21,884 nt of DNA from Nitrospinota bacterium (GTDB lineage: Bacteria; Nitrospinota; Nitrospinia; Nitrospinales; VA-1): positions 1 to 21,884 of the forward strand of contig JADFGI010000005.1 of assembly GCA_022567815.1 (NCBI GenBank), read 5' to 3'. The notes beneath the pieces were generated by a model that had not been told where the DNA came from, did no database searches, and was given only the letters and a program-made list of their open reading frames with translations. Numbering within the stretch: position 1 is the first letter of the stretch; the number at the start of each line of letters is the position of its first letter. Of this stretch, positions 7,831 to 14,491 are shown one piece after another. The translations under genes and the position numbers were made by a program.

Positions 7831-8643
7831 TTATTTTGATTTTTGGTAACGATTTTCGAGCCACTGACCGATCATAGCATAGGCTAAAACGGCGATGATA
7901 GGGAAAAGGCAAGCGAAAGCTATGAGACCAAATCCATCCATGATCGGGGATCTGCCTGGAACATTGGACGCGAGCCCGATTCCCAATGCCGCCAGTACAG
8001 GAACGGTTATGGTGGACGTGGTCACCCCTCCGGTATCATAAGCCAATGGAATGATGGTTTTTGGAGCAAAGACAGTTTGGACCATAAGAAACAAATAGCC
8101 AAACGCAATGTAAAGATATAGTGGCGTTCCCGTTATAATACGGTAGACCCCCAGGGTCACTCCAAATGCCACTCCAAAGGCCACGGCGATCCGTAAACCC
8201 CATTCAGAAATCGCTCCTGTGGAAATCTCTCTGGCCTTGATGGCCACGGCGATCAAAGCGGGTTCCGCGAGAGTGGTAGAAAATCCGATCGTAAAAGCAA
8301 AAATATAAGTCCATATATAGAGAGAGGGATCGACTGCTACACCCGATAAAAAGCCTCTGAGGATTTCGTCGTCACCGTTGGCCAGGAAATGAGGGTCCGT
8401 CAATTGATTCGCCATCCGGGTTCCTATCGGGAAAACACATTCCTCCAAACCTACGATAAAAATTGCCAATCCCACCACAACCAAAACAAGCCCGAATAAA
8501 ATTTGTTTGAGATGAGGGATATTTTTCCTGAGAATAATGGCCTGAAAAAATACCAGGACCAACAGGATGGGTAAAATATCCACAAAGGTGCTTGTAAAAG
8601 AAGCCTGGAGGAGCTCAAAAAGCCCATTTTCCTGTGACATCAT
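7831..8643 (-). CDS. DUF1538 family integral membrane protein (second copy)
   Basis: A 270-residue polytopic membrane protein with about seven hydrophobic segments. It shares with its upstream neighbour the motifs LEECVFPIG/LENALFPLG, GFSTTLAEPAL, AYDTGGVTTSTITVPV and MDGFGLIAFA, so the two are paralogues of the DUF1538 family. The conserved acidic and Gly-Thr-Ser motifs inside hydrophobic regions look like substrate or ion sites of a transporter, but the family's substrate is unknown to me. Its ATG overlaps the stop of the upstream copy (TGA within ATGATG at 8640-8643), so the pair should be made in equal amounts, consistent with a heterodimer. Confidence 0.9.
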   Translation of the reverse strand: MMSQENGLFELLQASFTSTFVDILPILLVLVFFQAIILRKNIPHLKQILFGLVLVVVGLAIFIVGLEECVFPIGTRMANQLTDPHFLANGDDEILRGFLSGVAVDPSLYIWTYIFAFTIGFSTTLAEPALIAVAIKAREISTGAISEWGLRIAVAFGVAFGVTLGVYRIITGTPLYLYIAFGYLFLMVQTVFAPKTIIPLAYDTGGVTTSTITVPVLAALGIGLASNVPGRSPIMDGFGLIAFACLFPIIAVLAYAMIGQWLENRYQKSK

Positions 8644-9383
8644 GCAATCCCTAAAACAAACATGCCATATATCATGACAAATAATATGGGGGTGAGGCTT
8701 GCCAATGCGATCAAACCGAATCCATCGACCATTGGGTTTCGGCCCTTAATGGACACCGCCAGGCCAATCCCCAATGCGGCTACCAGGGGCACGGTGATGG
8801 TGGATGTGGTGATTCCGCCGGAGTCGTACGCGATTCCTATGATTTGCTTGGGCGCAAAAAAGGTCGCGAGAATTATCAATCCATATCCCGCAAGGATAAA
8901 CCAGATCAACGGCCACCCCTTGATGATCCGCAACACGCCAATTGCGATTGCCATTCCCACGGCAACGGCAATGGTGAGGCGTAACCCGTGCACGAAAAAT
9001 GAAATTGCGGAATCATGGGTTTGAATGAAACCGGAGTCGGCGGCCAGTTGCCCGGCTTTAGTGGCAATGATGGTCAGGGCCGGTTCCGCGATGGTGGTTG
9101 AAAACCCCAAAGTAAATCCAAACAACAAGAGCCAAAACACATTTCCCTTTTGAGCGAATTGGTTGGCGATTCGTTCTCCCAATGGAAACAATGCATTTTC
9201 AAGGCCGATGATAAATAGAAACAGGCCCAGGATTACCAATCCAATTCCCAAGAGGGTTTGCTCCAGATGGGGGAATGGTTTTTGAATGACGAAGGTCTGG
9301 AAAATAAAGAAAACACAAAGAAGGGGCAAAATGTCTAAAATTACAGATAGAAATCTATTGAATAGAGCTTTCAGGGTGCCCAT
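8640..9383 (-). CDS. DUF1538 family integral membrane protein (first copy)
   Basis: A 247-residue paralogue of the next gene, first in the operon. Motifs in order: an N-terminal helix ending FQTFVIQKPFPHLEQTLLG, IIGLENALFPLGERIANQ, LGFSTTIAEPALTIIATKAG, a central GLRLTIAVAVGMAIAIGV, GIAYDSGGITTSTITVPL and MVDGFGLIALASL. Many DUF1538 proteins are longer single chains with two such halves (family knowledge), so this may be the split form. The start ATG 9383 has no good ribosome-binding site; the CCGGATTCCGG palindrome just upstream is the only visible feature. Confidence 0.9.
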   Translation of the reverse strand: MGTLKALFNRFLSVILDILPLLCVFFIFQTFVIQKPFPHLEQTLLGIGLVILGLFLFIIGLENALFPLGERIANQFAQKGNVFWLLLFGFTLGFSTTIAEPALTIIATKAGQLAADSGFIQTHDSAISFFVHGLRLTIAVAVGMAIAIGVLRIIKGWPLIWFILAGYGLIILATFFAPKQIIGIAYDSGGITTSTITVPLVAALGIGLAVSIKGRNPMVDGFGLIALASLTPILFVMIYGMFVLGIA

Positions 9384-9579
9384 GCAAATATCCGGAATCC
9401 GGGAACTGAGGAGGAAATATTTAAAAAATTGATTTGCATAAAAATTGCGTGACAGGGAGGTTTAAGAGGAATTAGAGTATACCTAATTGATTTTTAAATA
9501 CCAAGTTATAATGGATGACCAAAAGCAATGACAGGGGGAATTTAAATCGGAGGTCCTGGGAAGGGGGAGTGAATCAATT
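9384..9579. promoter_or_regulatory. Divergent promoter region, DUF1538 operon / LRR gene
   Basis: About 196 bp of AT-rich sequence between divergent genes. TATAAT at 9507-9512 is a perfect -10 on the plus strand, but the nearest -35-like TTGATT (9487-9492) is only 14 nt away, shorter than standard. On the minus strand TATACT-like sequence occurs near 9480. GGGGGAG at 9563-9569 is the ribosome-binding site of the LRR gene. Confidence 0.4.
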
Positions 9580-10092
9580 ATGGACGATGAAGAGCTGAAT
9601 ATAGATAAAATTCTTGAAATATTTTATTCGACCAAAGGCGGTATCGATAAGGTCAACGCGGCGATTGATGCAAGGCTGAAACCCAATCCGAACCGCTCCC
9701 TTTCATTATTTGAAAAATTTATCCAATCCCGTCTTTTAAGAAACCCGAAAGTACTGAAACTTCCTGGCATGGAAATCACCGCTTTGGAAGTTGTTTATTT
9801 AAGCCAGCATACCAGCCTGCAACAACTCGAGGTTTTGGATTTGCGAAAGAATGGCTTTGGAGACGTGGGGCTGGACGCCATTGCCCATTCCTCCATATTT
9901 TCCAACCTGAAGGAATTGGATCTTCGGAGCAATCAAATCACTCGCGTGGGCATGGAATCGCTGGCCAAAACCACCGTACTGACCCGGCTGGAGAAACTCG
10001 ATTTAAGAATTAATAAGATGGGAAAACGGTGGGAAGTAAAATTGCTGGAAACGGGAAATTTCCCAAAACTGACTAAACTGAGAGTATTGTGA
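9580..10092 (+). CDS. Leucine-rich-repeat protein
   Basis: A 170-residue cytosolic protein. After an acidic helical N-terminus, residues about 55-170 carry LRRs of about 28 residues, ribonuclease-inhibitor-like: LEVLDLRKNGFGDVGLDAIA, LKELDLRSNQITRVGMESLA and LEKLDLRINKMGKRW, with weaker repeats on either side. Such proteins usually mediate protein-protein contacts. No signal peptide or anchor is seen, so it should act inside the cell; partner and role are unknown. ATG follows GGGGGAG by about 10 nt. The protein ends soon after the last repeat without a capping domain, so it may be a small scaffold or a truncated relative of larger bacterial LRR proteins. Confidence 0.85.
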   Translation: MDDEELNIDKILEIFYSTKGGIDKVNAAIDARLKPNPNRSLSLFEKFIQSRLLRNPKVLKLPGMEITALEVVYLSQHTSLQQLEVLDLRKNGFGDVGLDAIAHSSIFSNLKELDLRSNQITRVGMESLAKTTVLTRLEKLDLRINKMGKRWEVKLLETGNFPKLTKLRVL

Positions 10093-10122
10093 AATTTTTA
10101 TCGCCCGGTCCGGCAGATATGG

Positions 10123-10437
10123 CTAAATGATGGTCTGGTCCTTTCCTTCCTGAATTTTTTGCACCATTTTTTTGGCAATTTCATCGGCCTTGACCTGATA
10201 AGTTCCCTGCTCAAGAATTTCGCGGAATTGACTTACCAAATGCTCACGAATATTCCCGGACGTTTTGGCTCCGCCGGTTTCCAAAGGGGCCTGATTTGGC
10301 TTATGGGACAGGGTGACACGGTCGCCGCTAGTAGCTGAAGTTTTTGCCGACTCCAGAGGCGGCCTGGCGGGCTTGGCAGGCGGTTTTTTTGCGGAGCTTC
10401 TTTGAGTAATTTTATTTGTGGGATCTAATTCGGTCAT
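10123..10437 (-). CDS. FlgM-like anti-sigma-28 factor
   Basis: 104 residues. The first 50 are Pro/Ala/Lys-rich and likely disordered; the C-terminal half (GDRVTLSHKP, then IREHLVSQFREILEQGTYQVKADEIAKKMVQKI) matches the FlgM pattern, in which two helices clamp the flagellar sigma factor FliA and SGTYxVDxxxIAxxLL is the signature. FlgM holds sigma-28 inactive until export through the completed hook. No other flagellar gene lies nearby, so this is an orphan; it could regulate another extracytoplasmic or motility sigma factor. Length matches the family. ATG 10437 has only a weak upstream site. Assignment is by motif, without alignment. Confidence 0.75.
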   Translation of the reverse strand: MTELDPTNKITQRSSAKKPPAKPARPPLESAKTSATSGDRVTLSHKPNQAPLETGGAKTSGNIREHLVSQFREILEQGTYQVKADEIAKKMVQKIQEGKDQTII

Positions 10438-10926
10438 TTGATTTCAAGCTATCGCAGAATAAGAGAGTATGGAATTTGTTGGGAACCATTGTTCAAAGGG
10501 AGAATCACATCCCAAAAAAAATGCTCTCTGAATTGGCAAAAGGAATTTTGTGCAGGTTGCGTTAATTTGTCCAAAAGGGAAGATTGGGGGACCTGCGGAT
10601 GCGCAGCAAAAAGGCGGAATTGCTTCATGATTTATTTCCTCCCTGAAATTGATATTGCGACAGGTTGTTTGTGAAGGGTCTCAAATTTGTAAATAAAAGG
10701 GTAAAAACCAAGCAACCTGTGTGATCAATCTTCCTGATTGACCCATGTATAAATTTTCGGTTTAATTACTGAATTCTTGAGTGTTTTCGACAAAGAAATC
10801 GCTGAAAAATCAAATTATTACGGAAAGGGAGGTTTATCTGCTTTTTTGGTTGAAATAAGGGTCGGTCAATTTCAGAAACCGTAATTTTTTCCGCCTCAAT
10901 AAATGTTTGGGAAGAGCTTTGTGACG

Positions 10927-10986
10927 AAATATCATTTGGTTTGAATAAATATCAATTGGACTAAATAAATATCATTTAAAATATTG
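10927..10986. repeat. Three tandem 20-bp iterons
   Basis: The octamer AAATATCA begins at 10927, 10947 and 10967, an exact 20-bp period. Flanking bases are partly kept: copies 1 and 3 read AAATATCATTT, copy 2 AAATATCAATT, and copies 1 and 2 continue GG then AAT before the next unit. The spacing is close to two helical turns, as for binding sites placed on one DNA face. Confidence 0.75.
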
Positions 10987-11040
10987 CTTTGCCGATAATT
11001 ATATGCTAATATAAAAACAATGAGTTACCTCCCGTTAGCG

Positions 11041-11083
11041 GACCCGCTTGTGAGGACGGACTCCCCCGCCTCCCAAGCGGGTC
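11041..11083. repeat. Large perfect-arm hairpin GACCCGCTTG/CAAGCGGGTC
   Basis: Perfect 10-bp arms at 11041-11050 and 11074-11083 enclose a 23-nt GC-rich loop; TTTACG follows on the plus strand. It could be a transcript-end structure or a further palindromic repeat, but I found no second copy in the window. Confidence 0.6.
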
Positions 11084-11240
11084 TTTACGTTTAAAGCCTT
11101 TTTCCCGATAAAATTCCAAAATACCTAAAATTTGTGGCTTATACAGAAGATTGTTCTTATCTTCAATTCTGTGAGAGTGGTCTATTTTGAGGAGACGGAG
11201 CGCTAGGTTTGGGGGTGGAAGGCAGGGACGTTTATAATCC

Positions 11241-11261
11241 AAAAAAAACAGGGCGGCCCTG
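11241..11261 (-). terminator. Rho-independent terminator on the minus strand
   Basis: On the minus strand CAGGG-CCG-CCCTG is followed directly by TTTTTTTT. The stem is short (5 bp) but GC-only at its core and the T-run is long. It lies about 135 bp after the stop of the minus-strand gene at 11396-11608 and probably ends that transcript. Confidence 0.6.
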
Positions 11262-11395
11262 ATTCAGCCATTATGAAATTAAATGGTTAGAATCACATAA
11301 ATAAGATTATGACCTCCCGATTTTCAACAAGACCGTATGGTCCAGTTACACCATAACTATCAAGAAATCGCGAAAAATGGACAAATCGAATATTA

Positions 11396-11608
11396 TTAAT
11401 CTGCGTATCTGGATTCACTAAAATCTGGAAATTGTAAGTCCAGTTTTTCCTTTATCCATGGGGGAACTTTGCGCCGCTCAGCAGTTTGAAGAGAAAGGTT
11501 TTCTTCGGCTTTTCTGAAATTTTCCCAGTGAGTTAATTTAAGCTCGTTGCTGGTGATGACTTTTTTCATCGTGCCATCTGGATTCAACACTTTGACATCA
11601 TAAAACAT
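11396..11608 (-). CDS. Small unknown protein, 70 residues
   Basis: I do not recognise this protein. It is charged and soluble: MFYDVKVLNPDGTMKKVITS, then ELKLTHWENFRKAEENLSLQ and a basic/acidic tail with KVPPWIKEKLDLQFPDF. The opening resembles a short beta hairpin, followed by a helix. ATG 11608 is chosen because AGAGGT lies 7 nt upstream; the frame could begin at GTG 11617, but then the ribosome-binding site would touch the start. A good ribosome-binding site, sensible composition and a downstream terminator support a real gene. It diverges from the copZ-like gene. Confidence 0.65.
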   Translation of the reverse strand: MFYDVKVLNPDGTMKKVITSNELKLTHWENFRKAEENLSLQTAERRKVPPWIKEKLDLQFPDFSESRYAD

Positions 11609-11642
11609 GGCCCGCACCTCTCATTAATCGTTAAAATTCAAT

Positions 11643-11679
11643 AAGTTATAAGGCAAAGTTTGTGCCAAATTTATAACTT
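11643..11679. promoter_or_regulatory. Inverted repeat in divergent promoter region (possible operator)
   Basis: AAGTTATAA (11643-11651) and TTATAACTT (11671-11679) are perfect 9-bp arms; the pairing can continue inward as GGC/GCC with loop AAAGTTTGT and a 4-nt asymmetry. It lies 35 bp upstream of the minus-strand small gene and about 210 bp upstream of the copZ-like gene, a fitting position for a regulator site. Confidence 0.5.
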
Positions 11680-11828
11680 GTTTGGAAGCAACGGGTTACC
11701 GGATTTTCGATGTTTTTTGGGCTTTTGTGGTTTAACGAAAAATCATACGATTTTGAGCAAGGAGTGACTAATTTTGTCATTCCAGCGGTTTTTCAATGAG
11801 GATGAGGGGAAAAGGACGAAAGTATATT

Positions 11829-11854
11829 CCTCCCGGCCAAATTGAAGCGGGAGG
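11829..11854 (+). promoter_or_regulatory. Leader hairpin upstream of copZ-like gene
   Basis: CCTCCCG (11829-11835) pairs with CGGGAGG (11848-11854) around a 12-nt loop; GCTGTTT follows. It lies 33 bp before the start codon and just before the ribosome-binding site (GGGGGAAA), so it could act as a leader structure. It does not match a known metal riboswitch or a CueR-type operator. Confidence 0.4.
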
Positions 11855-11887
11855 GCTGTTTCGCGATAACTACACGGGGGAAACGTT

Positions 11888-12121
11888 ATGGAAAATCAGG
11901 TAATCAAAGTGATGGGAATGAGTTGCGATCATTGCGTCCAAACTATTACCAAGGCTGTGGAGGGAATTAACGGAATTGCCAGGGTGCAGGTGGATTTGGA
12001 GAAAAAACAAGTGACGGTGGGGTATGAAGAGAATCAAACAGATTTAAAAACAATTTCTGCCAAAATTACTGAAGTCGGTTTTGAGGTGGCCCCACTACGT
12101 GGGGGGGAAGATCGGGCCTGA
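11888..12121 (+). CDS. Heavy-metal-associated (CopZ-like) metallochaperone
   Basis: A 77-residue ferredoxin-like HMA domain with the copper(I)-binding motif GMSCDHC at residues 10-16, then VQTITKAVEGINGIARVQVDLEKKQVTV and ITEVGFEV. It would carry Cu(I), or another soft metal, to a P-type ATPase or oxidase; no such partner lies in the window. The normal domain ends at about VGFEVAP (residue 69). The remaining codons and the stop TGA are supplied by palindromic repeat sequence: module A begins at 12090, and CCTGACGC of module B gives the TGA. The tail LRGGEDRA is thus repeat-derived. ATG follows GGGGGAAA with 7 nt spacing. Metal identity is inferred from the family. Confidence 0.93.
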   Translation: MENQVIKVMGMSCDHCVQTITKAVEGINGIARVQVDLEKKQVTVGYEENQTDLKTISAKITEVGFEVAPLRGGEDRA

Positions 12122-12180
12122 CGCTACGCTCGCCCCGTTACACGGGGAGGAAGCTTGGGCCTGACGCTACGCGAGGCCCT
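12090..12180 (+). repeat. Tandem palindromic repeats, modules A-B twice
   Basis: Module A CCCCACTACGTGGGG (12090-12104), GGGAAG, module B start GGGCCTGACGCTACGC, then a second A, CCCCGTTACACGGGG (12133-12147), AGGAAGCTT and complete B, GGGCCT/AGGCCC (12157-12179). The second unit (48 bp, 12133-12180) matches the reverse complement of 15750-15797 except for four bases that form two swapped base pairs in the A arms. The first unit is partly inside the copZ-like coding region. Confidence 0.9.
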
Positions 12181-12200
12181 AAACAAGGGGTACGCTTCGC

Positions 12201-12250
12201 TAGTGATATCCTTATCCGTTGCCTTCATGCCCCGGAGGGGTACACCAGCC
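12201..12250 (+). repeat. Palindromic repeat, module C
   Basis: Contains GTGATATCC, then CCTTCATGCCCCGGAGGGG and TACAC. The same unit occurs at 14543-14611, 15798-15849 (minus), 17956-18007 and 18085-18136. CCCC/GGGG around a 3-nt loop is the hairpin core. Confidence 0.85.
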
Positions 12251-12289
12251 CCTGAGAATCTATAAATTAAAGGGGAACTATTAATCTTC

Positions 12290-12333
12290 TATAAACCCAT
12301 CGTGCGTAAACATTGGGTCCAGCGTCACGCTGG
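12290..12333 (+). repeat. Palindromic repeat, long module D
   Basis: The shared lead-in (ATAAACCCAT, GCGTAAAC, TTGGGTCC) precedes AGCGTCACGCTGG. The lead-in also occurs at 14492-14535, partly at 14615-14660, and on the minus strand near 15643-15686, so module D is about 40 bp and not just the palindrome. Confidence 0.85.
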
Positions 12334-12363
12334 CTCCTCCGCGGAGGGCGAGTTTGCTCACGC
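12334..12363. repeat. Repeat module E
   Basis: CTCCTCCGCGGAGGGCG followed by AGTTTGCTCACGC; it matches 20020-20049 at 28 of 30 positions. CCTCCGCGGAGG is a perfect palindrome. In both places module E precedes a B-A unit that ends at the stop codon of a minus-strand gene. Confidence 0.85.
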
Positions 12364-12380
12364 GGTTAAACGTTTTTTTG

Positions 12381-12432
12381 GGGCTAGGGAGCGAAGCGAA
12401 CGTAGCCCACTCTTCCTCCCCACGTAGTGGGG
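12381..12432 (-). repeat. Palindromic modules B-A at the 3' end of htrA
   Basis: A 52-bp unit matching 20132-20183 at 48 of 52 positions. In htrA sense it begins right after the TGA: CCCCACTACGTGGGG, AGGAAGAGT, then GGGCTA/TAGCCC arms of module B. In both genes module A lies next to the stop codon. Confidence 0.9.
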
Positions 12433-13617
12433 TCAGGAACTGAGCCTGCCGATTTTTACCTGGAGATTTTTTTCCGCTCCGTTACGAATCACCTTGATGG
12501 AAACGGTTTTTCCGATGGCGGTGTCTGCCACCATTTGCTGAAACTTGTTTGAGCTTGGAACCCTCTTGCCATCGAATTGAACGATGACGTCGCCCCTCAC
12601 GATTCCGCCATTTTCAGCGGGAGTTTCATGGTCGACGCTGTTGACCAGCACTCCGCCCACGGGCTTTTTCAGGTTAAATAATGACGCCAGTTCAGGCGTT
12701 ATGGATTGGATGCCGATTCCCAGCCAACCCCGCGCCACTTCGCCCGAATTAATGAGCTGAGTCGCAATGCGCATCGCCATTTCAATGGGGATGGCAAATC
12801 CAACGCCGGACCCGATCTCAGCCACTGCCGTATTGATGCCAATGACCTCGCCATTCAGATTTATCAAGGGTCCGCCGCTGTTTCCGGGGTTGATGGACGC
12901 GTCTGTCTGAATAAAATTTTCATAAGTGGCGATCCCCAGGTTGGACCGGCCTTTGCCGCTGATCACGCCCACGGTGACGGTGCCTTCCAATCCATATGGA
13001 TTGCCAATGGCCATCACCCAATCCCCCACTTCCATGTTTTGGGATTTTGCGAAGTCAGGGTAGGGCACCCTTCGCAGGGTTGAAAATTTTAATACGGCTA
13101 AATCCGTTAACGGATCGGTTCCCACCAATTTCGCAAAATGATCTTCCCCGGTGGACATCCTCACCATGATATTATCAATACCCTTTATGACATGGTGGTT
13201 GGTTAAAACGTATCCCTTTGAGTTGAGAATAACTCCCGACCCAACATTTTCCATGCGATACCGCTTCCTAGCCGCGGTACTGAACACCCATTCCTTTAAG
13301 GAGAAATACCAGGGTCTGGAAGGATGGGAAGGGGAGTCCGGCCAAATCGCGGGTTCAAATTTATCAAGGATTTTGTTGATGCTGACGACGGTGGGTTTGA
13401 TTTTTTTCGCATTTCGGATAAATGCTTTCTGCAATTCAAGAATGTCTTTATAATCCTGTCGATTGGCAAATTCATTTTTTCCGCTGGCTTCAAAAGTTGG
13501 CAGGGAAATATCGAAAATTTGAAACCGGTCAAGAAAATATTCCGTTCCAAGAAAAATCAGGCCGAGGACTAATATCGCCTTAAAGGAAAAAAATTTATTT
13601 CGGCGTGGTTCACCCAT
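12433..13617 (-). CDS. HtrA/DegS-type trypsin-like serine protease, membrane-anchored, one PDZ
   Basis: A 394-residue envelope quality-control protease. Residues 1-9 are basic and 10-29 form a single anchor helix (FSFKAILVLGLIFLG), so the protease should face the periplasm. The trypsin-like domain holds the triad His142 (LTNHHVIKG), Asp172 (LTDLAVLKF) and Ser247 (NPGNSGGPLI); one PDZ domain follows at about 296-392 (GWLGIGIQSI, GGVLVNSVD, GDVIVQFDG). This plan is DegS/HhoB-like rather than two-PDZ DegP. A spacer with Pro/Trp/Tyr (90-110) precedes the catalytic domain. ATG 13617 lies inside the ubiE 3' end (8-bp overlap), so it is co-transcribed with ubiE. Its stop abuts module A exactly. Confidence 0.95.
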   Translation of the reverse strand: MGEPRRNKFFSFKAILVLGLIFLGTEYFLDRFQIFDISLPTFEASGKNEFANRQDYKDILELQKAFIRNAKKIKPTVVSINKILDKFEPAIWPDSPSHPSRPWYFSLKEWVFSTAARKRYRMENVGSGVILNSKGYVLTNHHVIKGIDNIMVRMSTGEDHFAKLVGTDPLTDLAVLKFSTLRRVPYPDFAKSQNMEVGDWVMAIGNPYGLEGTVTVGVISGKGRSNLGIATYENFIQTDASINPGNSGGPLINLNGEVIGINTAVAEIGSGVGFAIPIEMAMRIATQLINSGEVARGWLGIGIQSITPELASLFNLKKPVGGVLVNSVDHETPAENGGIVRGDVIVQFDGKRVPSSNKFQQMVADTAIGKTVSIKVIRNGAEKNLQVKIGRLSS

Positions 13618-14335
13618 TTTTTATACCATGATATAGGCTAACAATCCCGAAAGTAAGATCTTGATGCGTCACGCTCCGAAATCCCGATTGTTCCATGAGT
13701 AGCGCCAAATCATCGCGCATTGGAAATTTTGCGACCGATTGAGGGAGATAATTATATGCTGATTTATGGCGTGAAAAAAATTTTCCCACCTGGGGTAATA
13801 GAAAGTGAAAATAAAACAGGTAACCCCATCCCAGGAGGGGATTGGGTGGATGAGAAAATTCCAGGATGACGACCTTCCCGTCATCCTGTAAAACACGGTG
13901 CATTTCGTTCAGGGCGCGTTGTGAATCGAAAAAATTACGCAGGCCAAAAGCGGAAATAACGCCATGAAAACTTCCATCGGCAAAGGGGAGGAACTCGCCG
14001 CAACCTTTTTGCAGGGTGATGGTCCGCTCCAGTTGTTTATCGGCGACCTTTTTTTGACCGATTTTCAACATGGGACCGCTAAAATCAATCCCCATCACCT
14101 TGAGTTCAGATGGATGCCTCGAAGCAATTTCCAGGGCAATGTCGGCGGTCCCGGTGGCGACGTCCAGAAAACGTTCTCCCATTTGCGGGGAGAGAAGATC
14201 GACCGCCGCTTTCCTCCAATACTGGTCCCGCCCGGCGCTGAGCAGTCGATTGAGAAAATCATATTTCGGCGCTACCGCGCCAAACATGTTCTGAATTTGC
14301 CGGGGAAAACCAGAGGTTCGTTCTAAAGTTTGCAT
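13610..14335 (-). CDS. ubiE: UbiE/MenG family quinone methyltransferase
   Basis: C-methylates demethylmenaquinone (MenG) and/or the ubiquinone precursor (UbiE), using S-adenosylmethionine. Of 241 residues, the marks are VAPKYDFLNRLLSAGRDQYWR, motif I FLDVATGTADIALEIA at about 57-72, MGIDFSGPML, HGVISAFGLRNFFDSQRALNEMHRVL and VVILEFSHPPNP, ending VSLYHGIKNG. These are standard for the family and leave little doubt. Which quinone is made cannot be told here. ATG 14335 has GGTGAT upstream. It overlaps htrA by 8 bp, so the two form an operon; module A-B repeats lie upstream of its start. Confidence 0.95.
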   Translation of the reverse strand: MQTLERTSGFPRQIQNMFGAVAPKYDFLNRLLSAGRDQYWRKAAVDLLSPQMGERFLDVATGTADIALEIASRHPSELKVMGIDFSGPMLKIGQKKVADKQLERTITLQKGCGEFLPFADGSFHGVISAFGLRNFFDSQRALNEMHRVLQDDGKVVILEFSHPPNPLLGWGYLFYFHFLLPQVGKFFSRHKSAYNYLPQSVAKFPMRDDLALLMEQSGFRSVTHQDLTFGIVSLYHGIKNG

Positions 14336-14427
14336 ATCACCATTTTAATGCAAAAATTTCGTATAGCTTACACCAAAAATTTTATCACCAGAAAATAAGC
14401 GATACAAGCCAGATTATGGTATTTTTA

Positions 14428-14484
14428 CCCCGTTACACGGGGAGGAAAAGTTTAGGGCTGACGTTCGCTTCGCTCGCGAGCCCC
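14428..14484 (+). repeat. Palindromic modules A-B
   Basis: CCCCGTTACACGGGG (14428-14442), AGGAAAAGTTTA, then GGGCT/AGCCC arms of module B (14455-14483) enclosing GACGTTCGCTTCGCTCGCG. This copy is on the plus strand with no plus-strand gene ending just before it, which breaks the 3'-end pattern of the others. Confidence 0.88.
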
Positions 14485-14491
14485 AAAACGG

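Larger units (their letters stand above)
10438..11395. other. Long gene-poor AT-rich region with iterons and hairpins
   Basis: About 960 bp without a supported gene. Contents seen: a TCAATC/GATTGA hairpin at 10725-10741; ATTACGG near 10817 pairing at distance with CCGTAAT followed by TTTTTT near 10885; three 20-bp iterons at 10927-10986; a 10-bp-arm hairpin at 11041-11083; and a minus-strand terminator at 11241-11261. Two open frames (10438-10674 plus, 11006-11242 minus) lack motifs and ribosome-binding sites. The region could hold the flgM-like promoter and possibly a small RNA. Confidence 0.5.

Noticed and set aside
9395..9460. Sigma-54-type promoter before the DUF1538 operon (TGTCACG...TGCA on minus)
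   Set aside because: The GG element is GT and the distance to GC is about 3 bp too long for sigma-54.
10438..10674. 78-codon plus-strand frame starting with TTG
   Set aside because: No ribosome-binding site, starts next to the flgM-like start, and no recognisable domain.
11006..11242. 78-codon minus-strand frame starting with TTG
   Set aside because: Starts inside the T-run of a terminator with no ribosome-binding site, and its end reads through a hairpin. The middle (LRLLKIDHSHRIEDKNNLLY) looks protein-like, so it stays a weak possibility.
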